64,000 nucleotides of DNA from Spyradocola sp034113365. GTDB taxonomy: Bacteria; Bacillota; Clostridia; Christensenellales; UBA1750. Below the pieces are notes generated by a model, which was not told where the DNA came from, did no database searches, and saw only the letters and a program-made list of their open reading frames with translations. Both the position numbers and the translations under genes were made by a program. Of this stretch, positions 35,546 to 44,035 are shown piece after piece (the first letter of the stretch is position 1; each line of letters opens with the position of its first letter). Location: contig JAXEXP010000034.1 in NCBI GenBank assembly GCA_034113365.1, positions 12,225-76,224 on the forward strand, given 5' to 3'.

Positions 35546-35965
35546 TCAGTCCTCGTCGTGCTCGACGTCGGGCTTGGTAAAGCCCTCGGGCAGCGGGATG
35601 TTGTTCTTGTTGAAGTAGTCCTCCAGCGCCTCTTTGAGCGCCTGCTCGGCCAGCAGCGAGCAGTGCATCTTGACGGGGGGCAGGCCGTCCAGCGCCTCGG
35701 CAACGGCCTTGTTGGTCAGCTTGAGCGCCTCCTCGATGGACTTGCCCTTGACCATCTCGGTGGCCATGGAGGAGGTGGCGATGGCCGCGCCGCAGCCGAA
35801 GGTCTTGAACTTGACGTCGGTGATGATGCCGTCCTCGATCTTGAGGAAGATGCGCATGATGTCGCCGCACTTGGGGTTGCCCACGGTGCCCACGCCGTCG
35901 GCGTTCTCGATCTCGCCCACGTTGCGCGGGTTGGTGAAGTGATCCATTACCTTCTCAGAATACAT
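35546..35965 (-). CDS. nifU: Fe-S cluster assembly scaffold NifU/IscU
   Basis: A 139-residue scaffold on which iron-sulfur clusters are built. It has 'VGNPKCGD' (Cys33, Asp35), 'FKTFGCGAAIATSS' (Cys58) and 'VKMHCSLLAEQAL' (Cys102), the three cluster ligands plus the conserved Asp. It follows the cysteine desulfurase gene by 38 bp. A truncated NifU (N-domain only) is typical of clostridia. Confidence 0.95.
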   Translation of the reverse strand: MYSEKVMDHFTNPRNVGEIENADGVGTVGNPKCGDIMRIFLKIEDGIITDVKFKTFGCGAAIATSSMATEMVKGKSIEEALKLTNKAVAEALDGLPPVKMHCSLLAEQALKEALEDYFNKNNIPLPEGFTKPDVEHDED

Positions 35966-36003
35966 AAATTGCTCTCCTTGCCTGTATCGTGCGTTATGAT
36001 GGC

Positions 36004-37188
36004 TTACTGCTTCTTGGAAACGTAGTCGGCGTACAGCGGGGACATGGAGCGCAGGCGCTCGACGATCTTGGGCAGCTGCTCAAGCACGTAATCGACGTCC
36101 TGCTCGGTGTTGTCGCGGCCCAGCGTCAGGCGCAGGGAGCCGTGCGCGATCTCGTGCGGCAGGCCGATGGCCAGCAGCACATGGGAGGGGTCCAGGCTGC
36201 CCGAGGTGCAGGCGGAGCCGGAAGAGCCTGCGATGCCCACCATGTCCAGCGACAGCAGCAGCGACTCGCCCTCGATGAAGCGGACGGAGACGTTGACGTT
36301 GCCGGGCAGGCGGCGGGTGGGATGGCCGTTGAGGCGGGAATCGGGGATCTTTTCGAGGATGCCCTGGATGAGGCGGTCGCGCATGGCGGTCAGGCGGGCG
36401 TTCTCCTCCTGCTGCTCGGCGGTGATCATCTCGATGGCCTTGCCCATGCCCACGATGGCGGGCAGGTTCTCGGTGCCGGCTCTACGGCTGCGCTCCTGTG
36501 CGCCGCCCTCGATGAGGTTCTCCAGGCGCACGCCGGAACGGACGTACAGCGCGCCCACGCCCTTGGGGGCGTAGAACTTGTGGCCCGACATGGACAGCAT
36601 GTCCACGTTCATGGCCTTGACGTCCACCGGGACGTGGCCGATGGCCTGCACGGCGTCGGTGTGGAAGAGCACGCCATGCTTCTTGCAGACCGCGCCGATC
36701 TCGGCGATGGGCTCGATTGTGCCGATCTCGTTGTTGGCCATCATGATGGAGACGAGGATGGTCTCGGGGGTGATGGCGGCCTCGACCTGCTCGGGCGTGA
36801 CCAGACCGTACTCGTCGACGGGCAGGTAGGTGACGGTAAAGCCCTCTTTTTCCAGCGCCTTGCAGGTGTGCAGGATGGCGTGGTGCTCGATGGCGGTGGT
36901 GATGATGTGGTTGCCCTTGGCGCGCAGCTGATGCGCGGTGCCCTTGAGCGCCCAGTTGTCGGACTCGGAGCCGCCGGCGGTGAAGAAGATCTCCTCCTTC
37001 TTGGCGCCGATGGCGGTGGCGACCTGCGTGCGCGCCTTCTCCAGCGCTTTTTTCGCCTCGCGGCCGAACGCGTGCACGGAGCTCGGGTTGCCGTAGGTTT
37101 CGGTCATGATGGGCAGGACCTCCGCCGCCACCTCGGGGCGCACGCGCGTGGTCGCCGCATTGTCCAGATAAATTCTCTCCATATTCAT
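36004..37188 (-). CDS. nifS: cysteine desulfurase (NifS/IscS)
   Basis: A 394-residue PLP enzyme that takes sulfur from cysteine and delivers it to NifU. GGAGGATGT precedes ATG 37188; ATG 37182 has wider spacing and is an alternative. PLP binds Lys204 in 'MSGHKFYAPKG'. The persulfide-forming Cys327 is in 'SSGSACTSGSLDPSHVL', on the long loop of group I enzymes. 'RIYLDNAATT' opens the protein. Confidence 0.96.
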   Translation of the reverse strand: MNMERIYLDNAATTRVRPEVAAEVLPIMTETYGNPSSVHAFGREAKKALEKARTQVATAIGAKKEEIFFTAGGSESDNWALKGTAHQLRAKGNHIITTAIEHHAILHTCKALEKEGFTVTYLPVDEYGLVTPEQVEAAITPETILVSIMMANNEIGTIEPIAEIGAVCKKHGVLFHTDAVQAIGHVPVDVKAMNVDMLSMSGHKFYAPKGVGALYVRSGVRLENLIEGGAQERSRRAGTENLPAIVGMGKAIEMITAEQQEENARLTAMRDRLIQGILEKIPDSRLNGHPTRRLPGNVNVSVRFIEGESLLLSLDMVGIAGSSGSACTSGSLDPSHVLLAIGLPHEIAHGSLRLTLGRDNTEQDVDYVLEQLPKIVERLRSMSPLYADYVSKKQ

Positions 37189-37218
37189 ACATCCTCCGGC
37201 CATTGATCGGCCTGTAAA

Positions 37219-37665
37219 TTATTTCTTGCTGGTTCCCTCGTGGCAGCGGCTGTCCGCGCAATCGGCGCAGACGTCGTTGAGCATGTCCTGCAGCGTGATG
37301 CTGTCCATCAGGTCGTTGACGCCCCGGTGGATGCGCAGCCACAGCGCGTGCATCGCGCAGCCCTCGGAGTTGGCGCAGGGCTCGGTGATGCAGTCCGTGG
37401 CGGCAAGGGGGCCTTCCACGGCCCGCAGGATCGCGCCCACGGAGATATCCTTCGGCTCGCGCGAGAGCGTATAACCGCCTTGCGCGCCGCGGATGGACAG
37501 CACCAGCCCCGCCTTGCGCAGCGGCGCGATCAGCTGCTCCAGATACGCCTCGGGAATGGACTGCCGCTCCGCGATGCACTTGACCGACTGCGGCGCCTGT
37601 CCGTAGACGCACGCCAGGTCGTACATCGCCCGCACGCCGTACCTTCCCTTGGTGGACAATTTCAC
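37219..37665 (-). CDS. iscR: Rrf2-family iron-sulfur cluster regulator IscR
   Basis: A 148-residue regulator. GTG 37665 gives 'KLSTKGRYGVRAMYDLA' and lies downstream of AGGGAGCATCGGGAAC. A winged-helix domain with 'IPEAYLEQLIAPLRKAGLV' is followed by Cys92, Cys97 and Cys103, spaced like the cluster ligands of E. coli IscR. A second Cys group ('VCADCADSRC') ends the protein. It heads the iscR-nifS-nifU operon. A palindrome in its leader is probably its own binding site. Confidence 0.93.
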   Translation of the reverse strand: MKLSTKGRYGVRAMYDLACVYGQAPQSVKCIAERQSIPEAYLEQLIAPLRKAGLVLSIRGAQGGYTLSREPKDISVGAILRAVEGPLAATDCITEPCANSEGCAMHALWLRIHRGVNDLMDSITLQDMLNDVCADCADSRCHEGTSKK

Positions 37666-37699
37666 GTTCCCGATGCTCCCTTCAAGCTGTTCGATCATT

Positions 37700-37718
37700 C
37701 CCGACAAAAATTATCGGG
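37700..37718 (-). promoter_or_regulatory. probable IscR operator
   Basis: CCCGA (37700-37704), n9, TCGGG (37714-37718) with an A/T-rich centre. It lies 15-33 bp downstream of the -10 box, in the expected place for autoregulation. Confidence 0.6.
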
Positions 37719-37732
37719 TTTTTCCGTTGACT

Positions 37733-37761
37733 ATATTATCACCACCGCAGGCGGCTGTCAA
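37733..37761 (-). promoter_or_regulatory. promoter of iscR-nifS-nifU
   Basis: Minus strand: consensus TTGACA (rc of 37756-37761), 17 bp, TAATAT (rc of 37733-37738). Confidence 0.88.
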
Positions 37762-37868
37762 TCACCAATCCGATTAAAATTATAAGAAATACAAAGACTT
37801 CACAATTTCCGTCAAGCGCGGCGGGGCGGGATGTGGTATGCTGATTGTGCAAGGAGGGGGGAGCGAAT

Positions 37869-38705
37869 ATGGATCCATCCGCAAAAGCGGCTGCGGCGCG
37901 CATGAAGGCCTTCATCGACGCACATCTGGAGCAGCCCGTCACCCTGCAGCAGCTGGCCGCGGCCGCCGGCTACTCGCCAACCCATTGCATCCGCATATTC
38001 CGCGAAGCCTTCGGGCAGACGCCGGTGGCCTATCTGCGCGCGCAGAGGCTGGACGGCGCTGCCTGCGAGCTGGCGCGCACCGCAAGGAGCGTCACCGCCA
38101 TCGCGCTGGACTTCGAGTTCGGCTCACACGAGGGCTTCACCCGCGCTTTTGCCCGGCATTTCGGCAAAAGCCCCGCTGCGTTCCGTCAACGCGTGAAAGG
38201 AGCAAACAAAATGACCGCAAAGACATTGCCGATCTTCATTCAGATCCTCGACCGGCCCGCGCGCAAGGCCATCGTAAAGCGCGCAAAGACCGCAGACGAA
38301 TACTGGTCCTACTGCCAGGAGGCGGGCTGCGAGATGTGGGAGGTGCTGGGGAGCATCCCCGGGGCGCTGCAGGAGCCCAGCGGCATGTGGCTGCCCGCAC
38401 ACCTCGTGCCCGAGGGGACGTCTACCTATGTGGCGGGCGTGGAGGTGCCCGCGGACTACGCAGGCCCGCTGCCCGAGGGCATGGAGCTGATCGAGCTGCC
38501 GCCCTGCCGGATGATGCTGTTCCAAGGCCCGCCCTACGACGAGGACGACATGGGCGACGCCATCGGCGCGATGTGGGACGCCATCGACGCCTACGACCCG
38601 ACGGCCGTGGGATACGCGTTCGCGCCGGAGCTGGCGCCGCGGCAGCAGTATTCGCCCCAGGGCGACCGCGGCTACATCGAGCTGCGCCCGGTGCGCGAGC
38701 TGTAA
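37869..38705 (+). CDS. AraC-type regulator with GyrI-like effector domain (Rob/SoxS type)
   Basis: A 278-residue regulator. AAGGAGGGGGGAGCGAAT precedes ATG 37869, and an extended -10 (TGGTATGCT) lies at 37834-37842. Residues 5-105 hold two HTH motifs ('AGYSPTHCIRIFREAFG', 'FEFGSHEGFTRAFARHFG'). Residues 125-278 form a GyrI/SOUL-type ligand-binding domain ('EYWSYCQEAGCEMWEVLG', 'YIELRPVREL'). The order matches Rob, which responds to small hydrophobic compounds. No adjacent target is obvious. The gene ends at the first hairpin flanking a repeated element. Confidence 0.9.
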   Translation: MDPSAKAAAARMKAFIDAHLEQPVTLQQLAAAAGYSPTHCIRIFREAFGQTPVAYLRAQRLDGAACELARTARSVTAIALDFEFGSHEGFTRAFARHFGKSPAAFRQRVKGANKMTAKTLPIFIQILDRPARKAIVKRAKTADEYWSYCQEAGCEMWEVLGSIPGALQEPSGMWLPAHLVPEGTSTYVAGVEVPADYAGPLPEGMELIELPPCRMMLFQGPPYDEDDMGDAIGAMWDAIDAYDPTAVGYAFAPELAPRQQYSPQGDRGYIELRPVREL

Positions 38706-38718
38706 AAGGGCACAGAAA

Positions 38719-38750
38719 AGAGGCCTTTCCGGTTGGAAGGGCCTATTTTC
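38719..38750 (+). terminator. terminator hairpin, copy A of a duplicated pair
   Basis: AGGCCTTTCC (38721-38730), loop GGTT, GGAAGGGCCT (38735-38744), then ATTTTC. It ends the AraC gene. A near-identical hairpin lies at 38910-38934. Read on the minus strand this copy keeps the T-rich tail (CTTTTCTG). Confidence 0.85.
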
Positions 38751-38909
38751 TGTATCGGAAGCGATTTTTCTTCGACAAACGTTTCAGGCACGGATGAAGG
38801 AGCGTGTTGATCTGCCTTTATTTGCCCTAACGTACAGAAAATCACTCCTTAGCGGGTACACGCCCCTTCCTGCATCCCTGAACAGTTTTTACCCTTTTTT
38901 GACAGTCTG
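38745..38909 (-). repeat. terminator-nested repeated element, copy 1
   Basis: About 165 bp between two copies of a terminator hairpin. Read on the minus strand it starts CAGACTGTCAAAAAAGGG and contains GGGGCGTGTACCC, AGGAGTGATTTTCTGTA and, at the far end, CGCTTCCGATACAGAAAA. The same blocks occur in the same order in the element at 48244-48538. It is shorter and diverged. There is no open frame. Confidence 0.75.
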
Positions 38910-38934
38910 AGAGGCTTTCCGGTTGGAAGGGCCT
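38910..38934 (-). terminator. terminator hairpin, copy B (comEC side)
   Basis: AGAGGC-TTTCC, loop GGTT, GGAAGGGCCT: a direct repeat of 38719-38744 with one base missing. It begins 5 bp after the comEC stop. On the minus strand no U-tract follows; the element begins there instead. Confidence 0.75.
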
Positions 38935-38939
38935 CTTCT

Positions 38940-41105
38940 TTACGGTTGGCCGGTGAAGAGCTGCTGCCAGGGCGTCGGTGGGGAATAGCCCTGCGCGGTG
39001 CAGCCATCGGGGGTGATGCGGACGGTGACCGCGCCGCATTCGTCCGTGCGGAATATCTGCGCGCCGGAGGCTGCGAGGCGGTCCAGCACCTCGGGGCGGG
39101 GGAAGCCGTAGCGGTTGGGCGTGCCGACGGAGAGGACGGCGAGCTCGGGCGTGGTTTGGGCGAGCAGCGCGTCGGAGGTGGCGGTGGCGCTGCCGTGGTG
39201 GGGCACCTTGAGCACGTCGCAGTCGGGCAGGGCGAGCGCGGCCTCGGTGCGGGCGGAGATGTCGCCGGCAAACAGCAGCGTGCGGCCGGCGCAGTCCACG
39301 CGCAGTACGAGGGAGTCGTCGTTCTCCTGGCCCTCGCGGACGGCGGCGGGCGAGAGCACCGTGACGGTGAACGCATCCGCGGTGAAGGCGTCGCCCGCGG
39401 TCAGCTCGAGTATGGGGATGTTCTTCTCCTGCGCGGCGGCGAGTGCGGGCTCCAGGCCCTCCCAGCTCATGCCGCGGGGCACCATCACCGCGCCGACGGG
39501 CACGGTTTGCAGCAGGTGCTCCAGACCGCCCGCATGGTCGCCGTCGGCATGGGTGAGCAGCACGGCGTTGAGGGAGCGGCCCTCGCCCTGCATATAGGAG
39601 ACGGCGGCGCTGCCCGTCCAGCCGGTATCCACGAGCAGCGCGGCGTTTTCGGAGCGCAGCAGCGCGCTGTCCGCCGTGCCAACGGAGAAGAAGGTGACGG
39701 TGGGCGTTTGGCGGCGGTCGAGCTCGCCCGGCAGCCAGAGGAGCAGGGAGAGCGCCGTCGCGCACAGGATGCCTGCGGCCAGCGCGATGCGCCTGCGCCT
39801 GGCAAATTCCATAAAGTAAGGCGAGCAGAGGAACAGCAGGCCCACAAAGCACACGAGCACGAACACGGGCGGCGAGGCGGCGTCCATCTGCGCGAAGGGG
39901 ACGTCTGCGACCGTCTCGCACAGCAGGGCGAGCAGGCGCAGCAGCAGGCGGGCGGCGAAGGCCGGGGCGGCAGCCAACGCGGGACAGACCATGTGCAGCA
40001 GCAGCGCGGGCAGGCCCAACATCACCGCGCCCGCGGCAAGCGGCACGGCCAGCAGGTTGGTCAGCAGCGAGAGCAGGTTGACGGTATGGAACACGTACAG
40101 CTGCACGGGCAGCACGCCCAGCTGCGCGCTGATCGACACCGCGATAGCGCTGCACAGAAAGGCGGGGATGCGCAGCTTTTTGAGCGCCGCCTGGATGCGG
40201 CCGCACAGCAGCAGGATGCCCGTCACCGCGCCGACGGACATCAGAAAGCCGGCGCGCAGCACCTCGGTGGGGCGAAAGGCGAGCGCGGCGAGGATCGCGG
40301 CGGCAAGCGCGGTGGGGCCGTCGGGCTTGCGGCCGAAGCGGCGGGCGGCAAGGCCCATGCCCAGCATCACCAGCGCGCGCAGCACGGAAAACGCGGACTC
40401 GGCAAGCAGTGCATAGCCGGACAGCAGCGCCATGGTCAGCAGGATCTGCGGGAGAGAGTTTTTGCGCATCCAGCCCAGCAGCAGCGCGGCGAGCGCGGCC
40501 ACAAAGCCCACGTGCAGGCCGGACACCGCCAGCAGGTGCGCGGCGCCGCTGCGGCGGAAGGCCTGCTGCTCCTCGTCGGTCAGCCCGTCCTCCTCGCCCA
40601 GCAGCAGAGCGGAGGCCAGGCCGCTCTCCTCCGGCCAGAGCGCTGCGATGTGCGCCTGGGCGGAGCTACGCAGGGCTGCGCGCAGCGAAAAGGGTGCGGC
40701 GGCGCTGTGGGCGTCGAGCGCGCCGGAGCAGCGGTAGCGCACGCCGTCGGAGAGGAACCAGTAGCGCTCGTCCCAGCCATGCGGGTTTGCGGGCGGGGAC
40801 AGCGGCTGCAGCGTGACGCGGGCGCGCACCGCCATGCCCGCAGCCAGCACATGGCCGCAGGGTTCTGGCTCCATCAGCACGTTGCCGGGGCGGAGCGTGC
40901 CCTCGCCGGTTGTAAGCGTGACATCGGTGAGGAACAGGCGGTCGCCGTCCACGCGGGAGACGGTGGCGGTCAGCTCGCCCGAAAGGGGCTCCGTGGGCAG
41001 GGAAGCCAGCGCGTCAAAGCTGTACGCGGTACAAAACAGCAGCGCGGCAAGGGCCAGCCACACCAGCGGCCGCCCCGGTTTGCATTTGATTGCCCGAACG
41101 CGCAT
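38940..41105 (-). CDS. comEC: ComEC/Rec2-type DNA uptake channel
   Basis: A 721-residue competence protein. The N-terminal DUF4131 region is followed by the multi-spanning Competence domain ('HLLAVSGLHVGFVAALAALLL', 'SAQLGVLPVQLYVFHTVNLLSLLTN') and a C-terminal metallo-beta-lactamase-like nuclease domain ('LLTHADGDHAGGLEHLL', 'DVLKVPHHGSATATSD'). The length is normal for a full ComEC. It lies 4 bp downstream of the secreted SH3 protein gene. No comEA or other competence gene is in the window. Confidence 0.93.
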   Translation of the reverse strand: MRVRAIKCKPGRPLVWLALAALLFCTAYSFDALASLPTEPLSGELTATVSRVDGDRLFLTDVTLTTGEGTLRPGNVLMEPEPCGHVLAAGMAVRARVTLQPLSPPANPHGWDERYWFLSDGVRYRCSGALDAHSAAAPFSLRAALRSSAQAHIAALWPEESGLASALLLGEEDGLTDEEQQAFRRSGAAHLLAVSGLHVGFVAALAALLLGWMRKNSLPQILLTMALLSGYALLAESAFSVLRALVMLGMGLAARRFGRKPDGPTALAAAILAALAFRPTEVLRAGFLMSVGAVTGILLLCGRIQAALKKLRIPAFLCSAIAVSISAQLGVLPVQLYVFHTVNLLSLLTNLLAVPLAAGAVMLGLPALLLHMVCPALAAAPAFAARLLLRLLALLCETVADVPFAQMDAASPPVFVLVCFVGLLFLCSPYFMEFARRRRIALAAGILCATALSLLLWLPGELDRRQTPTVTFFSVGTADSALLRSENAALLVDTGWTGSAAVSYMQGEGRSLNAVLLTHADGDHAGGLEHLLQTVPVGAVMVPRGMSWEGLEPALAAAQEKNIPILELTAGDAFTADAFTVTVLSPAAVREGQENDDSLVLRVDCAGRTLLFAGDISARTEAALALPDCDVLKVPHHGSATATSDALLAQTTPELAVLSVGTPNRYGFPRPEVLDRLAASGAQIFRTDECGAVTVRITPDGCTAQGYSPPTPWQQLFTGQP

Positions 41106-41109
41106 GGCG

Positions 41110-42525
41110 TCAGCGGCCCAGATACCGCGCGCAGACGTACTGCCCCTGCGCGGTCAGCGCCCAGCCGTCCTCCACCTGCACGACCTCCACCACGTCGCCG
41201 CGGTGCAGCAGGCCGGTGCGCGGGGCGGCGGTGGACGGGGCCTGCCGCACGTTGAGATTGCGGCACAGCACGGTCATGCGCTGTATCGGCCCGCAGACGG
41301 TGATCTTCGCGGAGGCGGCGTCGTACACGCGGCCGCCGAGGGTGTAGCGCGCGGTGAGATAGGCTGCGCCGGGCTGTACGCCGATGACGGCCTTGCCGGC
41401 GGTGACGTCCAGCACCTGCGCGTCCGTGCCGGGGCCGGGCAGCAGCTCGAGGCGGCCCGCGGCATTGGTGCGCACCGGCTCGCCCGTGGCAACGCCCAGC
41501 ACGATGGGCTCCAGCACGCCGCCCACGGGCAGCGTGTACGCGCTCTGTTCAAAATAGATGCCCTTGGGGTCGACCGGCGGCACGTCGAAGCGCTGCACCA
41601 GCGTCAGCTCCGGCGAGCGGTACAGCGCATCCTCCGTTTCTACGCAAAACGCCACCTTCCGGTGGCGCAGGGGATCGGCGGCGGCGTCCAGCAGGTATTC
41701 GGCACGGCTTTGCTCCAGCCGGCATTCCTCTTCCAGGTGCAGCGCGGCGCTCTGTCCCGGCTGCGCGCAGGCGGTCTGCCCGGCCCAGGCGATGACGGTG
41801 AACGGGGCGCCGTTTTCATCGGAAAAGGTGATGCGCACGCGGGGCTCGCCCACGGCGGTGGCGGGGTGGTCGAGGTAGATGCGGCCGCCCAGCAGGTAGG
41901 CGTCGACGTTCTGCCCGTCCAGCGCGGCGATGCGCAGCACGCGCTCCTGCTTGTATTCATGGGTGTTTTGGAGCACGACGGTGATGTGGGCGGTCTCGGT
42001 GACGCGCACGCCGTCCAACACCGCCTGCACGCGCACGGCATAGTCCGCCGTGCCGCCTTCTTTGGTGAGCAGTATGGGGAAAACGGCGCAGTACAGGCCG
42101 TCCAGGTTGGCGTTCTGCCAGCCGATGGCCTCGCCGTAGGCGGCGCCCTCCGGCGCGGCGACGGGCTGCCCGTTGACGGTGAGCACGACCTGGTCGGGGT
42201 CCTGGATGGAGGCGAGCTCCTCCCCGAAGCCGTCCACCGTCACCAGCGCCACGGGCGCATCCTCTTCAAAGCGGCCGACGCACTCGGGCGTCTCCTGCTC
42301 AAAGTCGTATTCGTATTCGACCTGCGCGGTATCTGCGATGCGGCCCGAGGTGCGGGTCTGCTTCACCACGGTGTACTTGCCGTTGATGCTGGTGACCAAA
42401 TCGATGGAGCTGACGCGCAGGCCATAGGAATCCCGGGTGACGGACAGCGCCGTTTCAGCGCGCACGGAAAGGAGCGGTCGGAGCAGCAACAGGGTCAGCA
42501 TGAGGAGCGCAGCCGTTCGTTTCAT
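41110..42525 (-). CDS. secreted protein with C-terminal SH3-like domain
   Basis: A 471-residue exported protein of unknown role. ATG 42525 follows GGGGGAATCCGG. The signal peptide (MKRTAALLMLTLLLLRPLLSVRA) is likely cleaved before ETALSV. The middle is a long series of beta-rich segments with Ig-like character ('DPDQVVLTVNGQPVAAPEG'). The last 65 residues form a bacterial SH3 domain ('LNVRQAPSTAAPRTGLLHRG', 'GWALTAQGQYVCARYL'), suggesting cell-wall binding. It precedes comEC by 4 bp. Confidence 0.8.
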   Translation of the reverse strand: MKRTAALLMLTLLLLRPLLSVRAETALSVTRDSYGLRVSSIDLVTSINGKYTVVKQTRTSGRIADTAQVEYEYDFEQETPECVGRFEEDAPVALVTVDGFGEELASIQDPDQVVLTVNGQPVAAPEGAAYGEAIGWQNANLDGLYCAVFPILLTKEGGTADYAVRVQAVLDGVRVTETAHITVVLQNTHEYKQERVLRIAALDGQNVDAYLLGGRIYLDHPATAVGEPRVRITFSDENGAPFTVIAWAGQTACAQPGQSAALHLEEECRLEQSRAEYLLDAAADPLRHRKVAFCVETEDALYRSPELTLVQRFDVPPVDPKGIYFEQSAYTLPVGGVLEPIVLGVATGEPVRTNAAGRLELLPGPGTDAQVLDVTAGKAVIGVQPGAAYLTARYTLGGRVYDAASAKITVCGPIQRMTVLCRNLNVRQAPSTAAPRTGLLHRGDVVEVVQVEDGWALTAQGQYVCARYLGR

Positions 42526-42573
42526 CCGGATTCCCCCTTGAATCATGTTATGAAGTTGTAAATTTACGCTTTT

Positions 42574-42602
42574 AGAATAACATATTTTATTATAATTGTA
42601 AA
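42574..42602 (-). promoter_or_regulatory. promoter of the SH3-protein/comEC operon
   Basis: Minus strand: TTTACA (rc of 42597-42602), 17 bp, TATTCT (rc of 42574-42579). Confidence 0.7.
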
Positions 42603-42644
42603 GAGTTTTTTGGGGGATAAATACCGGATCTCTGCGCCTTTGGG

Positions 42645-43814
42645 CTACTGCGGGAGGGTGAGGGAGGCCATGCCGTTCAGCGCGCACAAGCGCTGTGCGG
42701 TCTCCTCGATGCCGCGCAAAAGGGCGGGGGTCTGCCGGACGCCGGGCTCCAGCCATATATTTCTGACGCTGAGCGCGCGGGTTTTGCGGTCGCACACCGG
42801 CTCGATGCGGCCCACCAGCTGCTCGCCGCGCAGTATGGGCAGCGTGTAGTAGCCGTATTTGCGTTGGGCAGCGGGGGTGTAGATCTCCCAGCGGTAGGCA
42901 AAGCCGAACAGCGCCTGGATGAGGCTGCGGTCCCACATCATGCAGTCCAGCGGGGCGAGGAACTCGGTGCGCGGGGCGTAGGCGTGGCCGGAGCGCACCT
43001 CGTCCAGCAGAGGGGCGTCGGCGGTGAGGCAATACAGCGGCTGGGCGATGCCCTCGACCTGCACGGGCAGGATCGTGCCGTCCCGCTCCAGCGCGGCAAA
43101 GGCGGCGCTGCGCGCGGCAGCCTTGAGGTCCAGGCCGAGAAAGGCGTCGGAGGGCTTGTCCCAGAGCAGACCGATCGCGCCGATGCGGCGGGCGACGCGC
43201 CATTTCGTGTGCTCTGCATCGTCGGGAATGGGATCGGGCGCGGAGAGCAGCGCAGGCGGCAGGCAGTCCCGGGCGCGGGCATAGAACTTGTTGGCGCCCT
43301 CCTTGTGGTGGATGACCAGCTCGCCGCGGAAATAGAGGGTTTCCAGCACTGCGCGGGACAGGCGCGTATCCGACCAGTACCAGTCGGCGCGGCCCTCCAG
43401 CTCGATGTCGCGGCTGGACAGCGGACCGCGGGCGTCCAGCTCGTCCAGCACGCGCTGGGCGGCGGCGTCCACCTGCTCGCGGGAGCGCGAGGCATGCGCC
43501 CAGTAGTCGCGCATGCGGGCGAAGTACGGCCAGACTTCCGTGGGGAGTATGGCCAGCTGCTTGTCGAAGTAGTCGATCAGGGCGCGGTCGCGGTAGAGCA
43601 GGTCGTCCAGCATCTGCTTGCGATAGCCGCCGACGCGGGCGTTGAGCGCCAGGTCGGCATTGCGGCCGCAGACGTCAATGGGATCGAACTGCACGCAGCC
43701 CGCCTGCCGGACGTAGGCCAGCGCGCCCGCCTTGCCGCGGAAGATGTGGCCGCCCAGCAGCCCGTTCTTGCGCAGCACGAAGCGGCGGGCCTGGCGGTTG
43801 GTGAGCGTCAGCAT
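42645..43814 (-). CDS. YcaQ/AlkX-type winged-helix DNA glycosylase
   Basis: A 389-residue member of the HTH_42 family, DNA glycosylases that open interstrand crosslinks or remove alkylated bases. AAAAGGAGGCGATCCCCCG precedes ATG. The catalytic QxD motif is visible in 'GCVQFDPIDV'. 'LPTEVWPYFARMRDYWAHA', 'GRADWYWSDTRLSRAVLETLYFRGEL' and 'FAYRWEIYTPAAQRKYGYYTLPIL' are typical. The gene is single. Bacterial homologues are often linked to genotoxin resistance, but nothing nearby supports that here. Confidence 0.85.
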   Translation of the reverse strand: MLTLTNRQARRFVLRKNGLLGGHIFRGKAGALAYVRQAGCVQFDPIDVCGRNADLALNARVGGYRKQMLDDLLYRDRALIDYFDKQLAILPTEVWPYFARMRDYWAHASRSREQVDAAAQRVLDELDARGPLSSRDIELEGRADWYWSDTRLSRAVLETLYFRGELVIHHKEGANKFYARARDCLPPALLSAPDPIPDDAEHTKWRVARRIGAIGLLWDKPSDAFLGLDLKAAARSAAFAALERDGTILPVQVEGIAQPLYCLTADAPLLDEVRSGHAYAPRTEFLAPLDCMMWDRSLIQALFGFAYRWEIYTPAAQRKYGYYTLPILRGEQLVGRIEPVCDRKTRALSVRNIWLEPGVRQTPALLRGIEETAQRLCALNGMASLTLPQ

Positions 43815-43848
43815 CGGGGGATCGCCTCCTTTTCTTCAGTATACAGCA

Positions 43849-43878
43849 GGAACTGCGACAGCGGGGCGTCGCAGTTCC
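43849..43878. other. perfect hairpin upstream of the glycosylase gene
   Basis: GGAACTGCGAC (43849-43859) and GTCGCAGTTCC (43868-43878), 11 bp, loop 8. No U-tract follows on either strand. It may be a weak terminator for the upstream glycyl radical gene or an operator. Confidence 0.5.
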
Positions 43879-43929
43879 CTAAATAGGTAATGTTCATGTG
43901 GATGGTTTGATTCGGTGCGTCTGGGGCGG

Positions 43930-43982
43930 ACTGACACCTCATCAGTCGCTGCGGCGACAGCTTCCCCTCAAGGGGAAGCCTG
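43930..43982. repeat. short dispersed repeat, copy 2
   Basis: CACCTCATCAGTCG, GCGGCGAC, AGCTTCCCCTCAAGGGGAAGCC: the same unit as at 47014 with a shorter middle hairpin. It lies between the glycosylase and glycyl radical genes. The rest of 43815-44035 holds no gene. Confidence 0.85.
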
Positions 43983-44035
43983 AGGATGTCTGCCGTTATT
44001 GTTTGCGTGAGACAGCTCCTGCCATATGCGCCTTT

